From positions 1 through 21,777 of the forward strand of contig JAEUQE010000147.1 of assembly GCA_016789785.1 (NCBI GenBank): DNA of 21,777 bases, read 5' to 3'. A model generated the notes under the pieces. The model ran no database searches. It was given only the letters and a program-made list of their open reading frames with translations, and was not told the DNA's origin. Each line of letters begins with the position of its first letter. The stretch's first letter is position 1. Shown piece after piece: positions 15,829 to 21,777 of the stretch. The stretch comes from Bryobacterales bacterium. GTDB lineage: Bacteria > Acidobacteriota > Terriglobia > Bryobacterales > Bryobacteraceae. A program made the translations under genes and the position numbers.

Positions 15829-18297
15829 ATGCATCTCCGCAACGAGTTGAGTGGGCTTCTGGCAGACGTTCGATACTCTTCACGGAGGCTTCGGAACTCG
15901 CCCGGATTCAGTGTTGTCGTGATCCTGTCGCTGGCGGTGGGGATCGGCGCAAGCTCGGCGCTGTTCTCGCTGGTCAACGCGGCAGTGCTTCGGATGATTC
16001 CCGTTCGCGAGCCGCGGCAATTGGTTTGGTTCGACTCCGGCAGCCACGGCCGCGCACTGAGCTATCCCTTCTACGAGCACATCCGCGGTGATCCGCGCTT
16101 TGAGGGCATCCTTTGCGCGTTCGCAACCACCGTCAACATCAGTGTGGAGGGTGCGGCCGAACGGACCACCGCCGAACTGGTTTCCGCCAACTACTTCGAG
16201 GTGCTTGGCCTGAGGCCGGTGGCCGGCCGGTTGCTCACCGGGGCGGATGCCCGCACACCAGTCGCCGTAGTGTCGCATGCGTATTGGCAGAGCCGTCTTC
16301 GGGGAGCTGCCGGGGTGGTTGGGACGACGATCCGGCTGAACGGAACGGCCTGGACGATCGCGGGCGTGGCTCCTCCAGGCTTCGGCGGTTTGGACCGGGC
16401 TTACCAACGGTCCATTTTCGTTCCGATGGGAATGAAGCCACAGGTGACTCCGGGCTGGAACGGTCTCGACAAACCTTTGATCGCCTGGGTACATATCGCT
16501 GGGCGTCTGAAACCCGGCGTCGATTACAAGCGACTGGGGCCGGAATTGAACTCGCGATTCCAGGCATTTCAAGAGCTTTATCTCCCCAGCGATGTTACTT
16601 TGAGCGCAGTTCAAAGACAAATCATTCGAGGCCGGTGGTTGCATCTGAAGCCGCTCGGCTCGTCGGTTTTCGAACAGCCCGTGACGTCCAACCTGTCTCT
16701 ACTTGGCTGGATGACCGGGCTGCTGCTGGGACTCACCTGTTTGAACGTAGCAGGCATCCTGCTGGCGCGCGGGATGGAGCGTACCCGGGAAACGGCGACG
16801 AGAATCGCCGTGGGATGTTCGCGTCAGGCGGTGGTGCGGCAGCTACTGGTTGAGTCTGCTCTGCTGGCCTCGGCAGGTGGAATCACCGGGGTGATGGCGG
16901 CGGCGATCGTGGCTCCCATTCTGGCGTCACGCTATCCCATTACGGGCGCAGCGTCTCAACTGGATGTCCCCGTGGACCTTGCCGTTCTGGGTTTCGGCTT
17001 TGGGATTTCCCTGCTCGCGTGTTTGGCGTTTGGGCTCATGCCAGCATGGCAGGCAACGAAAATCGATCTCGTTGCGGGGCTCAAGGGGGCGGGTGCGGCG
17101 CCATCGGCAAGCCAGATGCGCAGCGTGCTGCTGTTTGGTCAAGTCACATTGTCGGTCGTGCTGCTCGGCGCCGCCGGATTTCTGGTGACCCATCTCCGGA
17201 GTCTGCTGACACAGAATAGCGGGTTTGATCGCCAGCGCTTGTTGCTTGCGGAGGTTGAGCCCGCGCTGAGCGGGTACGATGAGGCGGGCAGACTGCGATT
17301 CTATCGAGAACTTCAAGGACGGCTTGACGCTCTCGCGGGCCCGGCTACGTATTCCGCGGCAGTGATGGCCAATGTTGCGCCGAGGTCGCCGCATCACTGG
17401 TCGTCGGGATTCGAGGTCGCTGGGAGGGGGGGAGGTGGACCCAGCGTGCGGGCCGTGGCAGTGGGCCCTGGCTACTTCGAGGCCATGCGCATTCCGCTTC
17501 GAAGCGGAAGACTGCTCAATGAACGTGACGAAACCGGGGCGGCCCGTGTGGCGGTGATTAGCGAGTCGCTGGCGCGGCGTGAGTTCCCGGAAGAGAGTCC
17601 GCTGGGCAGGAGATTCACGGCGGATATGCGAAGCCCCAAGGAGACCACTTTCGAGATCGTCGGCATCGTGGGTGACGTGAATTTGACCGATCCGCGGAAG
17701 TGGGTTCATCGGGAATGCGTGTTCTTTCCATACCGGCAGTGGGCCTTTCCGCCGCAATCCATCGTGTTGCACGCCCGGCTCGCCGGGACAGGGTCGCCGG
17801 CCGCGGCTGTCCACGCATTCCGAACCGCTGTGAGAAGTGTGGATCCTTCTCTTGCGCTCTTCGATATTCGTACGATTGAGCAGGCGACCGGCGCTCTGTT
17901 GGTCGCCGAGCGGCTGACGAGTTTCCTCACAGTATTCTTCGCCGCGGCCGCGGCATTGCTATGCGCACTCGGAATCTACGGCGTTGTGTCACGCGAGTTG
18001 GTTGCGCGAACGCGAGAGACAGCGATCCGAGTGGCGCTTGGCGGCAGATTTGCCGTGGTGGTGTTGCGAATTGCCAGAGGGCCGATCTTCGCAGCCGTTA
18101 GTGGTTTGGCAGGCGGCATTGTGATGCTATTGTTCATGGGGCCTGTGATGGGACCACTGCTGAACGGCACCCGGTTGACGCTGCCACTGATTGCAGGTTC
18201 GGTGATTGCGGTAGGGTGTTTGGCGGCGGTGGCGGTCGTGATTCCGGCGGCAAAGGCGCGGCGGATGGAGACGTCCACGCTGCTGAGGCGGGATTGA
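15829..18297 (+). CDS. ADOP family MacB/FtsX-like permease
   Basis: This 822-residue inner-membrane protein matches the acidobacterial duplicated orphan permease family. It opens MHLRNELSGLLADVRYSSRR and a first membrane helix in SPGFSVVVILSLAVGIGASS. A MacB-type periplasmic domain (about 50-290) is followed by an FtsX core with helices in LGWMTGLLLGLTCLNVAGIL and RQLLVESALLASAGGITGVM. The whole unit is then repeated: a second periplasmic domain, and C-terminal FtsX helices from about LTSFLTVFFAAAAALLCALG. No ATPase is adjacent, which is usual for the family and gives it the 'orphan' name. The ATG at 15829 is chosen because GGGGGA lies seven bases upstream; the open frame extends to 15661. 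The transported substrate, if any, is unknown. Confidence 0.9.
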   Translation: MHLRNELSGLLADVRYSSRRLRNSPGFSVVVILSLAVGIGASSALFSLVNAAVLRMIPVREPRQLVWFDSGSHGRALSYPFYEHIRGDPRFEGILCAFATTVNISVEGAAERTTAELVSANYFEVLGLRPVAGRLLTGADARTPVAVVSHAYWQSRLRGAAGVVGTTIRLNGTAWTIAGVAPPGFGGLDRAYQRSIFVPMGMKPQVTPGWNGLDKPLIAWVHIAGRLKPGVDYKRLGPELNSRFQAFQELYLPSDVTLSAVQRQIIRGRWLHLKPLGSSVFEQPVTSNLSLLGWMTGLLLGLTCLNVAGILLARGMERTRETATRIAVGCSRQAVVRQLLVESALLASAGGITGVMAAAIVAPILASRYPITGAASQLDVPVDLAVLGFGFGISLLACLAFGLMPAWQATKIDLVAGLKGAGAAPSASQMRSVLLFGQVTLSVVLLGAAGFLVTHLRSLLTQNSGFDRQRLLLAEVEPALSGYDEAGRLRFYRELQGRLDALAGPATYSAAVMANVAPRSPHHWSSGFEVAGRGGGGPSVRAVAVGPGYFEAMRIPLRSGRLLNERDETGAARVAVISESLARREFPEESPLGRRFTADMRSPKETTFEIVGIVGDVNLTDPRKWVHRECVFFPYRQWAFPPQSIVLHARLAGTGSPAAAVHAFRTAVRSVDPSLALFDIRTIEQATGALLVAERLTSFLTVFFAAAAALLCALGIYGVVSRELVARTRETAIRVALGGRFAVVVLRIARGPIFAAVSGLAGGIVMLLFMGPVMGPLLNGTRLTLPLIAGSVIAVGCLAAVAVVIPAAKARRMETSTLLRRD

Positions 18298-18337
18298 GCC
18301 TCTGCAGAGTTTCCGGGGTGGAAGAAAGGGAATCCTC

Positions 18338-19195
18338 ATGCGCCGTCCGTGGACTTCAGGTCCTTTGCTTACCAGCGGCCTTTTCTTGTCCGCCGCCGAG
18401 TTTCCCATCCCCGATTGGCGGACGGCAAGCCCAGAGAGCCAGGGATTGGACTCGGCAGTTCTGGCTGAGGCGCTTGACTACGTTCGAGCGAAGCAGATTC
18501 CCCTCCACAGCCTCTTGCTTGTGAGGAACGGAGTGCTCGTCCTCGAAGCGTACTTCTGGCCCTACCAGGGCCGCGAAGTGCACGATGTCGCTTCCGTTAC
18601 GAAGAGCTTCACATCCACAGCGGCCGGCATCGCAGCTGATAAGGGAAGACTTCGGGGAGTCGACGAGAAGGTGCTCCGGTTTTTCAGGTTCGTAAGCTCG
18701 GACGTTCGGAAAGACAGGCTCACGGTCCGGCATCTTTTGACCATGACATCCGGCCTCGATTGCAACTCGAATGACGGTGAAAAGGCGCTTGCGGCGATGC
18801 GTGCGAGCCCAGATTGGACCGCCTTTACGATCCGCCTGCCGATGGTGGCCGAGCCCGGCGCCCAGTCTGCATATTGCAGTTGCAACAACCATCTTTTGTC
18901 CGGCGTCGTGTCCGCGGCCAACTGGGGATGAGTTCCTTTGATTGTCTCCGGGAGCACCTATTTCGGCCGCTAGGTATCAAGGATGCTGTCTGGCCGCAAG
19001 ACGCGCATGGAAGGACACACGGATGGGGAGACCTTCACCTGCATCCGGGAGATATGGCGAAGGCCGGTCTCCTGTTTCTCAATCGAGGCCAATGGGGAAG
19101 CAGGCAGATCCTATCGAGAAACTGGATTTTCGACGCGACCCGCGAAGGCGCCAAAGTGAGGCCTGGCGCTGACTCTCGATCAAGCTGGAACCGCC
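18338..19195 (+). pseudogene. Beta-lactamase-fold serine hydrolase, frameshifted and C-terminally truncated
   Basis: The first frame (18338-18931) has a signal-like start. It continues into a serine hydrolase of the class C beta-lactamase/esterase type, with the SxxK motif SVTK (in HDVASVTKSFTSTAAGIA), LTVRHLLTMTSGLD, and the YxN-like AYCSCNNHLLSGVV. It stops at TGA 18929-18931 after SAANWG. Homology resumes in another frame near 18929 with GMSSFDCLREHLFRPLGI, HGWGDLHLHPGDMAKAGLLF and QILSRNWIFDATRE, so bases near 18915-18930 have been gained or lost (net two in or one out). The match fades near 19165-19195, where the VapC gene begins on the other strand, so the C-terminal region is gone. A GGGA lies upstream of the ATG, 40 bases after the ADOP stop. 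An assembly error could mimic the frameshift but not the truncation. Confidence 0.75.
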
Positions 19196-19583
19196 CCTGG
19201 ATTTGGATTCGCTCGATCAGGACGCCGGCCGCGTAGGCAGCCAGCGCCCGCAGGTCATCAGGACCGGACGTGAGGACGGTCCCTCCCGGTTCGGCGGAAG
19301 CCACGACAAGCGCATCCACGGCTGACCCACGACGGGCCAATCGGAGCAGGAGGGCTGCTCGTCGCGCGAGAGACTCGGGAACTGCCGGGAAGACTTCATA
19401 AACCTTGAGGAGCCGGTTCTCGTTCGCGTCCCGCCCGGCGTGCCCCTGCAAGCATTCCACGAGAACCACCGCGGGTACGGCCGGTAGCCAGCGGCCCTTC
19501 TCGCGCAGGGCCGCGATCATCGCGAGGGCGCGGCGCGAGCGCTTCGCCAGTTGGCTGACTGCCCCTGAATCGAGGATCAACAC
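19035..19583 (-). CDS. vapC: PIN-domain ribonuclease toxin (VapC-like) with aberrant C-terminal extension
   Basis: The first ~126 residues form a PIN domain: Asp5 in MLILDSGA, Glu43 in VVLVECLQG, Asp90 in RGSAVDALVVASAE, and Asp109/110 in TSGPDDLRALA. VapC toxins cleave tRNA or rRNA with Mg2+ bound by these acids. A normal member would end near residue 126-130. Here the frame reads on for about 56 residues (to 19035), antisense to the broken hydrolase gene, so the natural stop seems lost at the junction near 19205. The start is a GTG five bases after the antitoxin stop. The catalytic acids are intact, but whether the extended protein folds is unknown. Confidence 0.8.
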   Translation of the reverse strand: MLILDSGAVSQLAKRSRRALAMIAALREKGRWLPAVPAVVLVECLQGHAGRDANENRLLKVYEVFPAVPESLARRAALLLRLARRGSAVDALVVASAEPGGTVLTSGPDDLRALAAYAAGVLIERIQIQGRFQLDRESAPGLTLAPSRVASKIQFLDRICLLPHWPRLRNRRPAFAISPGCR

Positions 19584-19587
19584 AATG

Positions 19588-19826
19588 TCAGCCAGCCTTT
19601 CGATTCATGCGAGCGGCGATTCGTTGTGCCACGGCGTCGGCGTTGGCGCGCTGTCGCGGAGAGAGTTGGCCGACCTGTGCCGCAAGGGAGGCTGTGTAGC
19701 GCTGGCTGGCGGACTGTAGCTTCTGGCGACGCACTTCGGCGCGCACCGCTTCCTGAAGAAGCTCGGATGCAGGGAGCCGGCGCTGCTTCACATGTCGTAG
19801 AGATCCGTTAGCAGATAGACCTGCAT
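19588..19826 (-). pseudogene. vapB: VapB-type antitoxin, disrupted by a one-base frameshift
   Basis: The downstream frame (GTG 19791 to stop 19588) encodes VKQRRLPASELLQEAVRAE followed by a helical tail ending RMNRKAG, an antitoxin C terminus. Just upstream, in another frame, ATG 19826 encodes MQVYLLTDLYDM and then TGA at 19790-19788. Joined, the two give a normal ~79-residue VapB starting MQVYL..DLYDMVKQRR, and restoring one G (ATGGTG for ATGTG) would do it. The GTG overlaps the premature TGA, so re-initiation could still make a truncated antitoxin lacking the N-terminal strand used for DNA binding. It lies directly upstream of the PIN toxin, as in vapBC operons. Confidence 0.72.
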
Positions 19827-19949
19827 ACGTGGCAGGCGCCTATTGTGCACACACGCTTCCGCTCTCTTGCGTGGCGGCACTCGGTCGAGATGCGGGTGCA
19901 AGACCGCGGCATTTCAAGGCAGTTGGCTCCGATCTGGCTCAAAGATCGG

Positions 19950-20831
19950 TTACTTCGTCATGGCTTCGATGGACTTCAGGAAGTCCTTGATGCGGTCGCG
20001 CTTGACGAAGGGCTCGCGGAAGAAGCGCTCCACCGCGGCGTTGAAGCGGGCCGGGTCGTCGTAGGGAATCATGTGACTGGCGTTGGGGAATATGCAGAGT
20101 TGGGAGTTCGGGAGGTGATGGAAGATTTGGAGGGTGTGCTCGTCGGCGATGACGTCATGGTCGCCGGCGAGGACCAGCGTGGGGGCCGTGATCTTCCTGA
20201 GTTCGTTGGGGTCGATGTTGGGATGATCGAGCATCATGGTGACGACTTTGCGCTCGCGGAGTTGGGCTGGGGTGGCGCTGGCGGCGGGCGGCATGTCCGC
20301 GACCATTTTCCGGATCAGCGCGACCGTGTCCGGGTGTAGGGCGGAGGGGCTTGGGTTGAGATTGGCGGCCATGGCGGCGATCTTTTTGACTTTGGTGGGA
20401 TAGTGGATGCCGAGGAGAAGGGCTTCGATGCCACCGTCACTCCATCCGAGGATGTTGGCCGGCGCGAGTTTGAGGTGGTCGATGAGGGCGGCGACGTCGC
20501 CGGTCATCTTCTCGTAGGTGAGGGGGCCGGGGCTGTCGGCGGACTTGCCGTGATCGCGGCTGTCCATCGCAATGACGCGATAGCGTTTACGGAAATGATC
20601 GATTTGGGCGGTGAGGTGCTGGATTTGGCCGCCGTTTCCATGGATCAGGATCAATGGGTCGCCGGCGCCGTAGGTCTCGTAATAGAGCTTGACGCCTTCG
20701 TGGACGAAGGTGCGGCCCGCGGCGGGATTGGAGCCATAGGGGACGGCGGGCGTGCGGGGCTGCGCGGCAAGCGGCAGGGTGGCCAGCAGGAGGGCCGCAG
20801 GCAGGAGGGCGGCGGGGGTGCGGTTTCGCAT
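19950..20831 (-). CDS. Exported alpha/beta hydrolase
   Basis: This 293-residue alpha/beta-hydrolase-fold enzyme has a cleavable signal peptide (residues 1-23, ending PLAAQ). The oxyanion region is LILIHGNGG (60-68). The nucleophile is Ser131 in GWSDGG, the acid is Asp226 in LAGDHDVI, and the base is His253 in ASHMIP. The layout matches esterase/lactonase/peroxidase-like members; the substrate is not evident. The ATG at 20831 starts the signal peptide; an in-frame GTG at 20849 is less likely. No Shine-Dalgarno sequence is obvious, and TATCAT (20843-20838) sits six bases before the ATG. Codon third positions are strongly G/C. It stands alone between the broken vapBC pair and an insertion sequence. 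Confidence 0.87.
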   Translation of the reverse strand: MRNRTPAALLPAALLLATLPLAAQPRTPAVPYGSNPAAGRTFVHEGVKLYYETYGAGDPLILIHGNGGQIQHLTAQIDHFRKRYRVIAMDSRDHGKSADSPGPLTYEKMTGDVAALIDHLKLAPANILGWSDGGIEALLLGIHYPTKVKKIAAMAANLNPSPSALHPDTVALIRKMVADMPPAASATPAQLRERKVVTMMLDHPNIDPNELRKITAPTLVLAGDHDVIADEHTLQIFHHLPNSQLCIFPNASHMIPYDDPARFNAAVERFFREPFVKRDRIKDFLKSIEAMTK

Positions 20832-20849
20832 GGGGTCATGATAACTCAC

Positions 20850-21069
20850 ACTCGCAGGTAACTCAGCGTCACAAGCGAAGCACGAATGGACTTCGTCAGG
20901 AACGCGACATCGTGCGATCGGTCCGGGAGCGGCTCAGGCTGAATCTGGACACGAGATGCGGGAGATAACGTGGACGGAATTGACCGTGTCGTCTTGCAAC
21001 ATGCACTGTAAGTGGAATGCGTGGAGATTCTTCGTGTGCCGCTGCTGGTACACCGTGGCACGGTTTGTC
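20850..21069. other. Non-coding spacer between the hydrolase and the insertion sequence
   Basis: No convincing gene, RNA or repeat was seen in these 220 bases. Short open frames here do not resemble proteins. It may hold the hydrolase promoter and the flank of the insertion sequence. Confidence 0.5.
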
Positions 21070-21777
21070 GGCTCTGAGCAGGAATTCGTAAGGAGCCCGC
21101 TTTTATGCGGCATTTTGAAGAACCATGAATTCCGTTCGGCTGGCCGCCATATGCTGGGCCTTGAGCAGCAAGTAACGGAGGTTCCGATACCCACGCCCCC
21201 GTCTTAGGATGGCCTTGATATTCCCGTTCACCGCTTCCACTACACCCATTCGCACCTTCGCTTTGCAGTAGTTCAGTAGCCCTTCCTGATGGCTTAGCAG
21301 CATCTTCGCCAGTTTCTCCATTGGCTTCAGCCGTTGCCACTTCAATTGGTCGATCCATTGATTGAGATAGCGCTGCGCCGCTCCGACGTAGGTGTAGCTC
21401 CACAACCGGTCCAAGCTCTCCTTCAACAGATAGGCCTTCATCACTCGCCGGTTCAATTTGAACAGTTCATTGAGCATCTGCCGTCGCTTGCCCTCCAGGT
21501 TCACCCATCGCGTCAGCAGCAACCACCGCTTGCCTTTCACCACCTGCCGCAATGTCTCGCTTTTGCGAAAGAATTCCGCCCTCCGTACCTCATCCACCGC
21601 CGCGTTGGCATGCTGCATCACGTGGAACTTGTCGAACACGATCAAGCACTGGGGACACCACTGCAGAATACTCCTGGTGAACGGTTCCCACATATCCACA
21701 CACGCCGCCTCAATCCCTGCTCTCTCCTCCGGCGTTACCTCGGTCTCAAAGTAGCCATGCAGCGTTTCCTTCTTGCG
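21070..21777 (-). mobile_element. Partial insertion sequence, ISL3-like
   Basis: The transposase gene reaches the window end, so only one end of the element is here. A possible terminal repeat begins GGCTCTGAGCAGGAATTCG at 21070, 33 bases beyond the transposase stop. The GGCTCT start resembles ISL3-type ends, but the other end is outside the window, so the boundary and any target duplication are unverified. Confidence 0.5.
21103..21777 (-). CDS. ISL3 family transposase, C-terminal part (cut by window end)
   Basis: The 224 visible residues belong to an ISL3-type DDE transposase. They include AACVDMWEPF with the first catalytic-region Asp, the conserved VFDKFHVMQHANAAVDEVRR, LLLTRWVNL, and the C-terminal VVEAVNGNIKAILRRGRGYR with the presumed catalytic Glu. 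The frame is open from 21777 to the stop at 21103, with no start inside the window; the usual length of about 400 residues implies that nearly 200 N-terminal residues lie beyond. The part seen carries no frameshift or stop, so the element may be recent or active. Confidence 0.88.
   Translation of the reverse strand, partial: RKKETLHGYFETEVTPEERAGIEAACVDMWEPFTRSILQWCPQCLIVFDKFHVMQHANAAVDEVRRAEFFRKSETLRQVVKGKRWLLLTRWVNLEGKRRQMLNELFKLNRRVMKAYLLKESLDRLWSYTYVGAAQRYLNQWIDQLKWQRLKPMEKLAKMLLSHQEGLLNYCKAKVRMGVVEAVNGNIKAILRRGRGYRNLRYLLLKAQHMAASRTEFMVLQNAA

Overview
The window looks like a chromosomal piece of an Acidobacteriota genome, most likely from the Solibacter/Bryobacter side of the phylum. The main clues are a large Oar-like TonB-dependent receptor with an N-terminal carboxypeptidase-regulatory domain, a MacB/FtsX permease of the acidobacterial orphan type (ADOP), an Uma2-family protein, and a TPR-CHAT protein encoded next to an ECF sigma factor. 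The DNA is GC-rich. No tRNA, rRNA or CRISPR array was seen.

Region 1 (1-2410, minus strand) is a conserved housekeeping block. It reads SRP RNA (ffs), dnaX, ybaB and recR (cut by the window start), the same order as in Bacillus. The genes are tightly packed: dnaX and ybaB share an ATGA overlap. The SRP RNA sets the dnaX start at 2281.

Region 2 (2410-6820, plus strand) starts with a near-consensus sigma70 promoter and a ~110 nt leader. These drive a 1161-residue outer-membrane TonB-dependent receptor that ends in Phe and is followed by a strong hairpin terminator. A small Uma2-family protein comes next.

Region 3 (6914-9395, minus strand) holds two cell-wall enzymes: a lytic transglycosylase, then an AMIN-domain N-acetylmuramoyl-L-alanine amidase. 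Divergent from them, mobA overlaps an MlaF-like ABC ATPase that has no permease or MCE partner here.

Region 4 (10918-15306, plus strand) is the most interesting part. It is a compact run of an ECF sigma factor (TTG start), a membrane-anchored zinc-finger anti-sigma protein with an extracytoplasmic TPR-like tail, an exported TPR-CHAT protein with an intact His/Cys dyad, and an overlapping alkyltransferase-like (ATL) protein. The layout suggests a protease-linked sigma-factor signalling module.

Region 5 (15354-21777) is an accessory, decaying stretch. It has a frameshifted minus-strand remnant, an intact ADOP permease, a beta-lactamase-fold hydrolase broken by a frameshift and truncated at its C terminus, and a VapBC pair. 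In that pair the antitoxin is frameshifted and the toxin reads on into the hydrolase remnant. An exported alpha/beta hydrolase and a partial ISL3-type transposase at the window edge complete it. The concentration of broken genes beside an insertion sequence suggests a rearrangement hot spot.
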